A DNA stretch of 64,000 nt from Diospyros lotus (Eukaryota; Streptophyta; Magnoliopsida; Ericales; Ebenaceae), in contig NC_068350.1 of the NCBI RefSeq assembly GCF_014633365.1, positions 28,077,119 through 28,141,118 on the forward strand, in the 5' to 3' direction. Shown one piece after another: positions 22,235 through 35,217 of this stretch. The notes beneath the pieces were generated by a model. That model did no database searches, was not told the DNA's origin, and saw nothing but the letters and a program-made list of their open reading frames with translations. A program made the translations under genes and the position numbers. The stretch's first letter is position 1. Each line of letters starts with the position of its first letter.

Positions 22235-25200
22235 TTGAAATTCACCTTACCATAATCTCCTACCCAAGATAATCGCATTCTCGGGCTACATGGCAAATTC
22301 TTGTGCTCGAGAATCTCATAGCCTATCAATTTCTCGCATTTACCTCGAGCTATACCCACCTCGAGGTCTAGCTTAGGCTTTTGGTCCTCCGACTCTCGAG
22401 GACATTCATTAACCGAATACCGCCTTGGCCTTCTGCTAAACCACACCTCTGGTCGCTGGTCTCACTTACTGCAACGCTGTCCATCTATAGATGGATTTTT
22501 CTCTGCCTTGAAGCATCACTTTGCTGTCCACTTCCCATTTTCCATCAATCAAACAAACTCTCACTAACATTGCATCGTTGATCAGTCTACCACGATTTTA
22601 CGCCGATCACACACGACAACGTTTCCCACTACCAATCACACATGGCCACAATTTTACACTGGTCCAACCAGCAACGTCTTAGCACTGATCATCCACCGCA
22701 ATGTTTCTTTTAGTGCTCACAAGACACTCGGACACCCATTCGCCATGGCATACTGCCATTAATCACATGCATGCATAGCTTAAGTTGATCCTCATGGCAA
22801 CCTCTCATTACCGATCAACTTATCGTGCTAGCACTACATGGGAAGCACCCATTTGGCTTACCTAGCCAACTTCGACCATTCCATACATGGTCTTCTACCT
22901 TAACCAGTCAACCCTCATTTATTGATACGATTATACAAAATCGACATACCTAACATCATGTCAGGTAATTACACATTTCAACTATACGTGCATTACTCAA
23001 GTCCACCTCGAGCTTGGCGACGCACGCACCATTACCATCTCACCTCGAGCTTAACCATGCTCAGGTCACAACCTTCTCCCAATCAGGAGTTCTTCGCATT
23101 AAGCACACCAAGATACTTACTAGCCGATATCACATGCTAGTAAGGGTCTCATACCCATACCAGGGAACTCTTCCCTGAGCAACCCCTTTTCATACTTCAC
23201 CCAATTCAGCTTTCAAAATCATGCCCCATACTAGGCCTTACCTTGGCTATTAAACCCTACTGCGAGTCAAGGATCCTACCATTGCGCTTAAGATTGCAAA
23301 ACCATTAATCGACGCTCGTCATCACCCACGGTGCGTGGCATAAGTGATTGGCTTATTACCATATGCACAATCACTTATTGCATCGCACCTATAGGATGAC
23401 TCGTGCCTTTGGCTCGCACCACAACAAGCTATCATGGTTACACCCCCACTCTTGTAGCAGCCTTCTAGCCAAATTTACTTGCCCAGCTTCAATTTCATTG
23501 GGACTTTTCAAATCTCACCATTTCTCAATAGAGCCTCTTACTCTCGAGGTATGACACTTCCAGCCATCATAAATCAAGTTTGTTCTCAACCCGCAATAAA
23601 CACCCGACTTCAACCATGCATAATGGTTCCCTTTGTCCTCCTCGGCAAGGACAACACCATGATAACAACGAATTCCCCCCATGGTCATTGCATCTCAAAC
23701 TTCATATGCACCAGCCTTCATGGCCATTCACACTCGGCCTTGAGGTCCTACCATGCACAATGGTTACCTTTGACCTTCCTGACCACATCTTTTCCCTGAC
23801 AGCGATGATGACACCACCATGTCATCTCAAAAGACTCGCTGCTCTATGAATCTCACTGGTCATCGCAACTAGCACGACCCCACTCTTAGGTCGCCTTTCT
23901 CATATCACTTTCTATACTTATAGCCGCTAGCTAAATCCCTGAGAGACTCTGGCTTCTCTCAGATTTCTTATACACTTTGCTACAGCCAGCTCACACCACT
24001 CGATGAGCGACCACATGGCTCTAACACCACAACAGCTTCACTAGCCGATTTCCTTTCACAACCATTAACCTTAGACATGATGTTAATTCTCATCAATTGC
24101 CCACACACTAAGGCATCCCTCTAGCTGTTTCACTCACAGCCATTAGGTGATTTCATCACCTTAACACCATTCCTGGAAATCAATCTCGAGCTCTCGTCAT
24201 CCATTAGCGACATCTTAAATTCGCCCTCATCTTCCATCTAACCAACTTGATTAGCTCTAGCCGGATCGCCCAGCTTACAACCAACACAACCTTCCTCCAG
24301 GCACTACAGTTGCAATCTTCGGCTACTGCTTCGATATAAACTCCATCCATTGGAAATCACCCATGCCCTTCATATGGAATTCACACTTCCACTTAATGCC
24401 TTAGGACTCATTTCCTTAATCAGGCGTTCACCATTACGCTGGCTTCTTCCCGGGTGATCTCTCCCGATAAAATTATAGTGCCTTAGGAAGTCCATCCCAC
24501 ACTGTTACCTCATGCTCAACTTCTCTTGGGAGAAAATCTCAAGTTCTACCCTAACCACATTTCAACTACTATTTATAACCCTCACTACGGAGTAACACTC
24601 CTTCAAGCGGCACAATTCTCCCCTAACCAACCATCTTTTATCACCTTGGATTTTTTTATTAAAATTTCACCTGGTTTAACCACCAGGACCCGTTGAACCC
24701 TTATAATAAAGGCATACTCGGTACCCAACAAAGCTTAACTCCACAGTCCTCGAGCCTCACGCTCCATCATTGCCATCAGGTGCTACCACCTGGCAACTGA
24801 TCATGTGTCATCAACCGGAAACCCTTCTAGAGCCACATGAGGATACTTTCTCATTTCGCATCGACACAACCAGGACTAACACCATACTATGCATTTGCGA
24901 GCCTTTGTGAATTTCGAACCGTGCCTTAGCCATGCGTTCAGCCTCCCACAACTCACTTCACTGGATTAGAGATCCCTTTATTCGAAGCCTTCACACGCTT
25001 CAATATCCCCATCTCATGGTTAGCTTCCAACTCGTAAGTCTCACCCTCCACGGCACTTACGTAACATTCTCGAGCCATTTACCGACTCCACCAATCGACC
25101 CATCTTCTTGCATCACCGCAAGCTTACACAGGGTTCATCATCTCAATTTACCCGATAAACTTCGATCAAATTAACCACAACTACGTTAGCATCCTTTAGC

Positions 25201-28089
25201 AAGGAGCATCGCCACACCTCTTATTATCACACCACAAGATATCACCCACTCGATTCACAAACCTTCTTGCTGCCTTGACACCAAAGCACTACCACTATAC
25301 TTCAACCCTTACGGAATTTTAGGTCTGGCCCAAGCATAACCTACAGCATACCCCAAGTCTTTGGCATCTAATCATCTCCACTACAGACGAGTTATTCCAC
25401 GTAGAGGGCTGCAGTCCCTCCTGTGGACTAACTGTCTGTATCCAGTGGTCCTTAGCATTAGACCCGTCAACGACAGGCATTAACCATAGCATTATCCCCA
25501 CGCTAGACCCATTTCTTTTTCTCGAGTTTCTTTCTCAAAAATCACATAGATCTTCTGTCCCAGACCATCTGCATAGTCACTGTGTTGCCCTGTGCTTTAG
25601 TCGAGCGAACACCTGGTCACCATCATCGTGTCACTCCCATACACTGGCCCAACACTGGTTCCCCATCGTGTCGCCCTGTGCTTCAGAGAGTCAACACCCA
25701 ATCATGTGTCACTCCATACACTGGCCCAACACTGTTTCCCCATCGTATTGCCCTGTGCTTCGGAGAGTCAACACCCAATCATTATTACCGTGTTACTCCC
25801 TTACACTGGCCCAATAACAGTTTCCAACAGCATGGCTCAGGTCCCACTCTGATCTGTTTCGCACCCCGTAGTGTGACTTTCAGCCTTTCGATCACACCTC
25901 TAATATCAAACCCGATATGATTACCTCGCCATGCTCGCAACCATTATTCTTACCAAGCGTCCTACTCGACAACAATCTATCGGATCATTACCGCGTTCCG
26001 CGATTCTTCCTTAGGACTACTCTAGATGTCCTATCCCTTAGAGGAGATTCTCAGTCTCTCCTAACCAAATTTCCTAAGGTGCTGCTCCAAATCTTCGATA
26101 TTCGACCATCACCTAGAGTTCACTAAATTGCTCAGGCCCATGGGCCACTTGCCCTCACGCGAGCCAACTCATTAGTCCTCTGCCACACGATTCATAGCCT
26201 TAGATCCATTACACTGAGCCTTGCACCCTTAGCATCAAGGCTACTTAAAGCCTTCCCGAGCTACGATGGTTCCGCCACCATCTTACCAAAGCCATCTTAC
26301 TTGGTTATCCACTTGGTTATCCTTGCCTTGATAACCTCAAGCTCATACCATGAGCCTCACTCCTCAGTACTTTACATCTCTTATCGCTTAAGAGACTCTC
26401 AAACCACTTCACATCTTGAGCCCTCATGATCTTACCCCACAAGATCATACCTCACGGCTCTCATTCAACATTTGAAAGCTCCAACTTTCCATGACAATGG
26501 ATCCAAACCCATCATGATTCATTTCCCCACCTAGCTCATCCCAAAGCTTCATTATCAATGATCTCTCGATCCACAACCGACACGCTGAACCTATCTCAAG
26601 CTCCTGCACCCATAACCACAGAGCGCCTTGCATTACCCTCTAGGTAAATTGAGACCTCTCGTCTCTCCTTGCACACTCATGAACACATTCAGTCACTACG
26701 CCCAGCCTGGCCTTCCCGCACGCCTCGCTCGGTCTTTCTTGACTTGGAACTAAAATTCCCGGGCTTCCACATGGCTTACCATGCCCCTGCCCACTTGGCA
26801 TCCAAGTTGGCATTTCTTGCTCGCGCATAACCCACGGATGTCCTGTTTCCACAATTCATTACCCTTGGCCCACACACTACTCACACCCTTTATTGGGTGA
26901 CCTCCGCGTCTCCCATTAAGGGTCTCGTGACCTTAGGCGTCATCCCAACCCCATGCATCATAATGAGGGTCTATTCACCTCTCATCTCCCGACCTTAGGC
27001 GTCCCGCCTGACCCCAAGCGTCAATGAGAGTTTAGATTGGCCCATCATCCATCAATCACATGAACGGTCACTTGGCCTTTCACAATTAGGACTTCTAATC
27101 CCATGGCTCCCACACTCATATCTACGCAAGCCCAACTCCTTTATCCCAATCCTGGATTCCCCTGGATTCCAACTCGACTCACTTGGGATTTCCATCTCAT
27201 ATGAACACCCATTAGGGTCCATTTGCCACACACCTATCCTTTCTTAGGATAAATCCCATTTCATCATGAAACCAACTAGGGTCCACTCATACCCTAGGCA
27301 CGTCCTTTCCAGGATCGCCATAACTATATGATCACCTCGGACCATATACATTTAGCATGCATACCTCGCACCCGACCCCTTTGGAGTCTTTCTGCAAGCC
27401 ACCAACATCATGCCTACCCTAGCCATGACAGGCATATGCTTCACATGCTCGCTCCACCTAAAGCCTCTTTAAGAGCAACCTTAGCTTACTCACTTCCTGG
27501 AGCTCGTCACACAACCTGTTGACGACTTCTTTCTTTGGGTTTCGAGCTAATTTCAGCCTTAGCTCACCCTAGTTTAAGCACACAACCTTTAGCACACCCT
27601 CTCAAAGGGAATAACTTCATTTCCTTCATACCTGCTTGATCATCTCCCCCAACATAGGGGTGCTCTACTAATCCTTTCCCGAATTAGATATACTTCGGGT
27701 TCTCCTTGTCCCATCATGATTCTTATCATGACTCGGCTTTGTGTCCCCACACAAGCCTCAATAATTCAATTACAAGGAAATCTCATCCTTAAAATGCTTC
27801 ACTTACTCCCAAACTTTTACATTTGGGTTCTTGATTCCAATACCCACACTTGGGCATTTGACTCTTCTTTGTGCGACCCATATATCTCTTCCAAAATATC
27901 ATCTCAAACCATGATATTTTCCTATTCCTATGGCAGGAATATCCGAGCCTTTCATTTCCATCACCATAGACCTCAATGTCTCGACCCAACCCCTAGGGTC
28001 CTCGGTCACTTGTGGTTCTACTTCCAAGGCCTTCAGATCAACCTTCAACCACATTTCTCCAAGCATCCTCTACTTGATGCTCTAACCAC
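22235..28089 (-). other. Interior of element C without recognisable coding capacity
   Basis: The interior is C-rich on the + strand. All reading frames on either strand are short (about 126 codons at most) and match nothing I recognise. The first - strand frame after the primer site (ATG near 28060) runs about 55 codons with many charged residues, then stops. No protease, reverse transcriptase, RNase H or integrase motif was seen. A tandem repeat lies at 25575-25830. Whether this is a decayed gag-pol or an originally non-coding interior cannot be settled by eye. Confidence 0.6.
25575..25830. repeat. Three-copy tandem repeat of about 80 bp inside element C
   Basis: Each unit contains GCCCTGTGCTT, then AACACC, then a TGTCACTCC- or TGTTACTCC-like part, then ACACTGGCCCAA and GTTTCC. 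Three units are visible with small differences and indels. Confidence 0.75.
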
Positions 28090-28101
28090 GCTCTGATATC
28101 A
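28090..28101 (-). other. Primer binding site of element C (tRNA-Met type)
   Basis: On the - strand TGATATCAGAGCGTGG begins three bases after the LTR end. It is close to TGGTATCAGAGC. It fixes the - strand orientation of the element. Confidence 0.85.
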
Positions 28102-28104
28102 AAC

Positions 28105-30792
28105 TGTAATGCCCCGCTCCCACTTACGGGTGTTACTCGTGAACAATCACCCGAATTGTCCACGTGCCCGGCCTTTGGTGAAGGGTGGACCATGTTTCAA
28201 GACGAAATGCCCTAGGTGGGAACTAGGCTCGTCCTTCCCTTCCCTAAACCCCAGGATTCACTAGCAGAATTGGGCTTTAACCACACCACATTGGCTATAA
28301 AGAAAATCTCATTCAGACGCCCAATCACCATTTTCCCAATTATTTTTAATTCTTTTCCCAATCAAGAATTTTTACCGGGCTCCATAAATCACCATTTAAA
28401 TCAATCCATTGATTGATTACCAATTTTGGAGGAAAAACTCATCATTTTCAATTTTTCAAAATTTTGGCATTATTCCCAAAAATGCCCGAAATATCCCTTT
28501 ATTTTAGAAATTCCTCCGGGACCCAAAATCAATTTAGAAATGCCTCTTAATTCCCCAAAATTCCAAAATTTTAAAAAAATTTGGCCGGTGGGGCCCCCTG
28601 GCACGGGCCCGCGCGAGGCCTCGCTGGGCGCTGGCCGCCCACAGCCACACGGCTGCCCGTGCTCGCCTACCTACGCGCGGCCTCCCACGTACGCCCGGCT
28701 GCTCAAGGTGCCCTATATGCACGCGCGGGGCTGCTACTGCCTTTTCACTTTTTTTTTTTTTTTTTATTTGGGCTTCCTAACCCAAATTTTTCCAAAATTC
28801 AAATTAATCAAAAATACTTCACATTCATTCTGATTTTGCCTCTAATTCTCCATAATTAAGGCTTAATCCACCTTTTTGATGATTAAACAACATACATCAA
28901 AATCTCCTTCCATTTCACACATGAGCCTTACACAACCTATTGTTGCTCACATAACAACCTCCAAATATAAATACCACACATAATCAAATACAACAAATGG
29001 GCTTTCCTAAGCCATAATGCCACAAATTAAATACCACAAATCTAGGCTTCTTTAAGCCATAAATTACATCAAACAAAATAAATATACACCAAGAGCTTCC
29101 AACCACAAGCTTGCACTTTCCCTTTTTCTCCTTGACATAAAACAACCTACAAGGGGAGGATAAAACCTCATGAGCCACAAAGCTCAGTAAGGGTGCATAT
29201 GTAAAGTAAATACAAGCATAACAAGTCTATGTAATGGCAAATGCATGCAAGCATGGTTAGGTTATTCCATCCTCACAACCCAAAATGGTTTGAGGCATCA
29301 ACCTACCACTTCATTCCCACCCCCATGGCCATAGGTCTCGTGTACAAGTAAAGCATGCAAAGAGATACATAAAAATTTATGCAACCTACTTACAATGCAA
29401 TGCAAGGCCTTCTCCATATGGGGCCATCCCTTACCTCTTCTTAAATCTTTAAATCTTCATTTCAAGAGAGCTTCCATCTTCATTTTCTCCCATCTAAGAT
29501 GACATTCAAACAAGAACTCACTTTACACTCAAGCATACTAAAATAAAGAGAAGAAAGAATGAACTTACCTTGATTTCTTCTTCTTCTTCTTCACTTTTCC
29601 CTCCATGGAAGACTTCTTTCTCTCTTTTTCTTTCCTTCCTTCTTCATTTCTTTCTCTAAATGGCCAAAGGGAGAGAAGACTTCCTTACTTGCCATTTTAT
29701 ACTAGTTTTCCATATTTCAAGAATAAATCCTAGCCATTGGATTTATTTGTTGAGAATAAATCCTCACCCTCCAAACTAACACAATCCATGGCATTTGGTC
29801 TTGCTTGATAAGATCTTAGCCATCCAAAGGAAGCACAATCTATGTGCTTTGCTAGGTTTTAATCCTAGTCTTTGATTTAATTTAGAGATTAAATCTCCAC
29901 CTTCCAATCATCTCTCTTTAAAATCTCTCCACCCATTTGGCAATCCATGCCAACTTCTAAGATTTAATGGTGGCCCTTTAATCACTTTCCAAATCCAGGA
30001 ATTAATCTCATCCCTTGAATTTTCATTTCTTTCTCATTTAAATTATGAGACTATTTTCATAACCATCACACTTGAGAGACATAAATAATTTATTTCCCAT
30101 TTAATTTAATGGGACCATTTTCCACCATCACACGAGAGACCACTTTGAAAGACATAAATGCTTTCTTTCTCATTTAATAAAATCTCCCTATTTTCCAAAC
30201 ATTAATGCTTGACCATTTTCATTTCTTTTGGATTTTTATTTTAATCCAACACCATTATGCCTCTCTTTAAATGCTTACAAGACCAATTATCATTTCTTTT
30301 TCATTTATTTAAACCTCCCATTTAACTTGGACCACAAAATGCCAAGTGTCATTAGAAGACACTAACCTTGGCTTCCAAGTTCTAATCTCCTCCATCCATG
30401 TGGCATTACCACATTTATTCACCAATTTAGGGAAAAATAATTATTTCCTCCAATAATTTCATATTCTCCATTTTTCCTATTTTCCATAATTAATTTCCTC
30501 TATGGAATCTAATTCCAAAATTCCCAAAATACCCTTTATGAATTTATTAATCCCATATATCTCCACATAAATACTAAATTGGGATCTTATTCACTTACAC
30601 ACCTAATTCAACATAGGAATTATTTTTAATTTATCAAAATACCCTTTATTGGACTTCTCTACCCAAATTACCAAAATACCCTTCTCATGGGCATTCTCAA
30701 TCTCAAGGATCCATCACCTTCTCAAGGGTATTTTTGGAAGTTTTCTTACTTCCTTTGCTATTCTCTTAACACCGATTACACCAGGTGTTACA
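28105..30792 (-). repeat. 5' LTR of element C
   Basis: This 2688-bp LTR has outer end TGTAACACCTGGTG on the - strand and inner end GGGCATTACA. It has the TATA-like element at 29695-29701 (- strand), the hairpin at 29171-29186 and a shorter GC-rich island at 28585-28735. Confidence 0.9.
28585..28735. other. GC-rich, CpG-rich island in the 5' LTR of C
   Basis: About 150 bp of GC-rich sequence sit at the same LTR position as 19905-20110, again bordered by a T run of about 19. It aligns poorly with its partner although the surrounding LTR aligns well. Confidence 0.7.
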
Positions 30793-31506
30793 AATACGAC
30801 CTTCATCCGTGGACGTGCTCATCACGGTTTCTTGGTACTTCCCCTTTTGAGTGCTTTTCCTATCATCTCTTGGTCTTTGGCAGTCCTCATCTCTTTCTCA
30901 ATTTTGAACTTGGCGAGGAAGGAAAGCTTAAGGACACATCATTCGAGAGGGAGGAGACCGAAATTGATTCTCTTGTGGTTTCGGTGTAGCTTCTAGATAA
31001 GAGTTATCATCGAGTGCCCTTTGTAGAGGAACCGACTTGGGCACAAACTTATTCAATGCAAGTGGTAATGCCTTGTGAGGGACCATGTTTTGCAATAACC
31101 CCACCATTTCTTGGAGTGCTTTCATTCCTTCTGTATGTTTCCACTACAAAACTTCATACTCCACTCAAGGGACCATTAGGGGGATTGGCTCAGAGGTGCA
31201 TGGGAAATAAGAAGGATGAGTCTCCATAGGGTATAAGAGTGAGTCTCTCATGAGGCATGAAGGTGAGCCTCCCGTGAGACTTGGAGATGAGTCTCCAGTG
31301 AGACCTAGTGGCAAGTGTCTCACAGAACTAGTGGTTGAGTATCTCTTAGAGCTAGTGGTTGACCCTCTTGCAGAGTTGGTGGTGTGATAGAGGGTTTCTC
31401 GCCTTTGTGTGCGTCCGATAGATTGAGTCTCTACATCCAAGGAGGTCTATCGATTACTTTTTGTTTGGGCCATCATAAGTTGGTTTTTTTGGCTTTTTTT
31501 TCTAAG
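30793..31506 (-). pseudogene. Element K leader and gag-like remnant
   Basis: On the - strand, downstream of the primer site, there is an open stretch (30928-31125) reading MKALQEMVGLLQNMVPHKAL and onward to a stop, then further coding-like sequence to the C insertion (KYQETVMSTSTDEGRI) that would join the fragment at 19424. 31200-31380 is a degenerate short tandem repeat of GTGAGTCTCC-like units about 25-30 bp long. The protein family was not recognised; gag is inferred from position. Confidence 0.4.
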
Positions 31507-31525
31507 TTTCCCACAAACAATGCCA
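31507..31525 (-). other. Primer binding site of element K (Tat-type, diverged)
   Basis: On the - strand TGGCATTGTTTGTGGGAAA resembles the plant Tat/Ogre primer site TGGCGCCGTCTGTGGGAAA. Two bases separate it from the LTR end CAACAACA. Confidence 0.65.
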
Positions 31526-31773
31526 ATTGTTGTTGCAAAAATACAACAATGAATTTTATAAGTGTAAGAGAATGTCTCGACGAGTGACCTCTTTCCAAAA
31601 CTGACTTGATGATGAGTAATCCTCTATCGAGTGACCTACAAGGGAAGAAACTAGTTACTGGTGCGAGTAAGGTCACCCATGAACCCTCCGATACTTATGT
31701 TAGTCTCGTACTCGAAATGGAATTATAGTCTTAGCAGTGCAGTGAGCATACCTTAATAAAGAGGGTGGCTTTC

Positions 31774-31783
31774 CTATTTATAG
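31774..31783 (-). promoter_or_regulatory. TATA box in the LTR of element K
   Basis: CTATAAATAG on the - strand lies about 250 bp before the LTR end, a usual place for an LTR promoter. Confidence 0.55.
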
Positions 31784-31962
31784 ATAGGAGAGTAACGAAA
31801 GGCCCACATCTCTCAGTGAGCATTTTAGGCAGTCATCTAGATTTATCAACGAGCATCTTGGAGGTAGGTTTGACTAATTCTTCTTACTTGGAGATCATGT
31901 CTCTCAGGGTTTGTAATCTCCTAGGGTCTCTCGCATAGTTTGAAGAGAGGCTTCAGGCCTTG

Positions 31963-33698
31963 TGTAATACCCAAAATTCTTGTAAATTATTGATCTTTAA
32001 GCAATACCACATTATTCTTGTAAACTATTGATCTTTTTAAGAAATACAACATTTCATGGAATTAGGGGTCTTAGGAGTAAGTACAATTTATGAAAAATTA
32101 GGGAGGCAATTGTAATTCCCCAGACTTTGGGATTTGATGCAAGGAATCACTTCTTCAAGGATATTTAGAAAATTCAAGCAAGCCTAAGGACTAAAATATA
32201 AAGGGGTAAAGCGTAAAATACATAGAAACTTCGGGTTAAAGCATAATTTTTGAAAACTTGTAAATGGATTGTTAGAATAACCAAACGGGACGAACGGGCA
32301 ATTAAGGGAGTAATGATCAGGCACCAATCCCAAGGCGCAAGTGGCAAGAAAAGGTGAAACTCATGATCGCACACATATCTCGAGGGTAAAATCTCATTTT
32401 CTAGAAAAGTTTATAAATACATGGCTTTGGGAAAGACTTTAAGGCATTCCATAAGAAAGGGATGTGAGGATCTTAGGAGAGACAATCTGCAAAAAAATAG
32501 GGGGAAAGTTTTGCCAAAAACGAGGGAGAACCAACCTTGCTGGAGTTTTTGGGCCACCATCGAAGTTCATGTCAAATAGTCAAGAAAATAGCCAGGTAAG
32601 TCCAATTAAATTTTATATTCCGATAAAGGGGAAATAGAGGAGTATGTAGGAAAAAACAAATTTCGAATCGGGGCTAAAACGAAGGAGATGTGGTCAAAAA
32701 AACGATTTGTAGTCCCTCGTTACTGGAGAAGATAGCCGGTACCCTGCGCATACAAGCATGCGGCCACTTTCCCCGTGGCTCATGCGGGAGCGTGTGGGAC
32801 CCCTTTCCCTTGTAATTTTCTAGAAATAATTATTTAAATATGTTCTACAATCCTATGTAAAAATATTTTGTATTTGTGTGATGAAAATTCGTGTTTTGCA
32901 AAAGATTCAATCCCGATACCCAGTAAACAGTAACCACCAAAGGTAAACAGTAAATGTGAGGTATTCCTGCATCCTCCTTGTCTCATATTGACCATTTGTT
33001 GAATCATTTGTGCTTGGTTGTGGCTTTCACCTTCATGTTTCCTTGTGTAAAGCATATCTTTCCATTTTTCATACATCATGCTTCATGTGGTTGTGGCAAG
33101 CTGGTGGCCATCATGTGTGATCTTGTGGGGTCATGTGCCCGTGCGGTGGGGCTAAGGTGTTGGACATGATGTGTGCCGGGATGATTGCAACATCCTGGCA
33201 CGTCTTCCATAAAGGGGGAGACTTCAATTTTGCATTTATTGCATTTGCACTCATATACCTCTTCTTAGATGGCTTTACTTAGATGTATCATATCTTATAT
33301 TATTGGCATATTCAAACATGTCAGGTTCTAGGAAGACTGGCAAACGAGCGGGCAAAGATGTGGTGAACGCTTAGTCAATTTCTTCTATTTGTATTCCAAA
33401 ACTTGTAACCAAGTTTAAGTGATGTAATTATGTTAAGAACTCTTAATACTTATGTATTCAAGTACGCGTATCGTGTGAAGATATTTTTCTTTCTTTCCCT
33501 ATTCTTGTTAAGGGAAGTGTTTAGTCCTTTGTACTTGTTCAAAAAAAAAAAAAAACAAATCATAGAAGGAAACCCAAATAATTTTTAAATTTTAGGTTCG
33601 ATCTATAACTTCCGTTGACATGGGTTTCCATAACACCCATGAGACGAAACTTGTATGTTTGTGGCTCCTTGATATGACCGAAATTGCAAGGTGTTACA
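31963..33698 (+). repeat. F2: solo LTR of a gypsy-type element
   Basis: This 1736-bp LTR runs from TGTAATACCC to GGTGTTACA and is flanked by a perfect duplication CCTTG (31958-31962 and 33699-33703). It carries TTATAAATAC (32411-32420) and CAGGTAAGTCCA near 32597, in the same order as F1. A solo LTR is left when the two LTRs of an insertion recombine. Confidence 0.9.
32411..32420 (+). promoter_or_regulatory. TATA box in solo LTR F2
   Basis: TTATAAATAC is located about 450 bp into the LTR. Confidence 0.55.
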
Positions 33699-33879
33699 CC
33701 TTGGATGGCCCATGAGAGTTTCCCGTGCATTTTTTTTTGTGGGTGAGTGACTTGTGAGATCCAAGCACAACTTCTCATGGGGCATGGTCTCTTATGTGGC
33801 ATGACCTCTTGTGGTATGGGCTTTCGCACAACATAGTCTTTCGCACGACATGGCCTCTTGGCCAAGGGCCATGCGACAT

Positions 33880-35217
33880 TGGTCGGGCTGTCGAACACCG
33901 ATAGATTAGATGAATAATGATTCAGATTTGCAATAAGGGTGCAACCCAAAGTCGTCTCCCAACGAACCTCAAACGGATCTGTCAAAACAAGACTAAACGG
34001 GGGGAGGGGGGTTATGAAAAACAGAAAACAAAACAAACAAGAACACAGTAAACCGAGATGCAACCAATTGCAACCTTTCCTCCCTACCTGGGTATCATCA
34101 TCCATCATATAAAGAACCTATTTATCTTTAATCCCCAGATCTAAAAAAAATGCTTGACAATTGCCGAAGACTAAATCGAAACAAATATAAAAATCACAGA
34201 AGATCTTCTTAATCAATATACAAGTTTCAATTTTTTAGCACACAAATCTGAAACCGACATGAACAATCGCCCACTAAGTTTATGTTGTTTCTTGCAAACC
34301 AATACCCCAATCGAGCCTATTAGTCAAATCTTCCCAAGCATCATGCATGCATTCATACGATCGCATAAAATACATACACACTTGAGAAGAAGCAAAGAAA
34401 CAAAACCATAAGATTAAAGATGAAAATAGATATACAAAAACGTCCAAAAATTCAAACCGGATAAGGAGTATGGCATGCAACCGGTTATAAAATCCTTATC
34501 CTTCCATCTTGACAAGAACAATGGAGAAAAGGAAAATTGGCTACTGTTCACGTGAGAAAAGAATTGTTCAGCCCTAATAGCCTCTTAATGTGCTTAAATA
34601 GAGCTTAGGGAGGAAACCCTAGGTTACTGAAACTTCACTGCTGATTTTGAATAGGATAACGTGCGTTATGGGCTTCGTCCCCTTCATAAAAATTGTAGAT
34701 CAGGAAGAGTAGATGAATTTTTTCTTTTTAATCACTTGATTTTGATATCGGACGCCCAAGTTATGGCCTTTTAAAGATTCAATGTCTGTGCAGCTTTCCT
34801 AATTTAACCCAGCTATCTAGTCCCGACTTTGAAGAGATGTTTGGAGGCCCAAAAGAACTCGGATTTGGACAAACCATACCATTCCAGAAAGCCTAAGAAG
34901 TCCTCTACAATATCTCTGAAGACATCATTCATGTTTTGGGATTATAACTTGGCCAAACATTTGAAAGAATCACAGAAGGTCAAATCTATCAGTACACTTT
35001 TTTGCTTCTTTGTCTCCAATCTATTTGTTTCCCTTCTTGCCATCAAAATTGCTTATGACCCAGAAAACCCTAATCTGTCCAAAATAAAATAAAATAGTGT
35101 GAAGCCCAATTCCTATAAAATAAAATAAAATAAAATCAAGATGAATAAAATGACAAAACTAACGTGCAGAAAGACTAAATATGAGGGCTAAATAATATGA
35201 AAATATGCGCTCTATCA
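33880..35217 (-). repeat. Solo LTR of the I family in the LTR of K
   Basis: It is the reverse complement of the element I LTR, starting TGATAGAGCGC on the - strand and ending CCGACCA (a mutated CCGATCA). The flanks GACAT at 33875-33879 and 35218-35222 match perfectly. A long - strand reading frame here (33560-34108) crosses the LTR edge and is not a gene. Confidence 0.9.

Larger units (their letters stand above)
19425..30792 (-). mobile_element. Element C: large retrotransposon with no recognisable genes (LARD-like)
   Basis: Two LTRs of about 2.7 kb (19425-22206 and 28105-30792) flank a 5.9 kb interior. On the - strand the interior begins with a tRNA-Met type primer site and ends with a Del/Tekay-type polypurine tract. 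The flanks AATAT (left) and AATAC (right) are a 5-bp target duplication with one change. The outer ends read TGTAACGCCC and GGTGTTACA. No gag or pol motif was found inside, so movement would depend on proteins from another element. Confidence 0.85.

Noticed and set aside
22235..28089. Host genes inside the interior of C
   Set aside because: Only short unrelated frames on both strands; the region is bounded by a primer site and polypurine tract and so belongs to the retrotransposon.
33560..34108. 182-residue reading frame on the - strand
   Set aside because: It runs through the edge of the I-family solo LTR, crosses a target duplication and contains no domain; the parallel LTR copies do not keep it as a gene.
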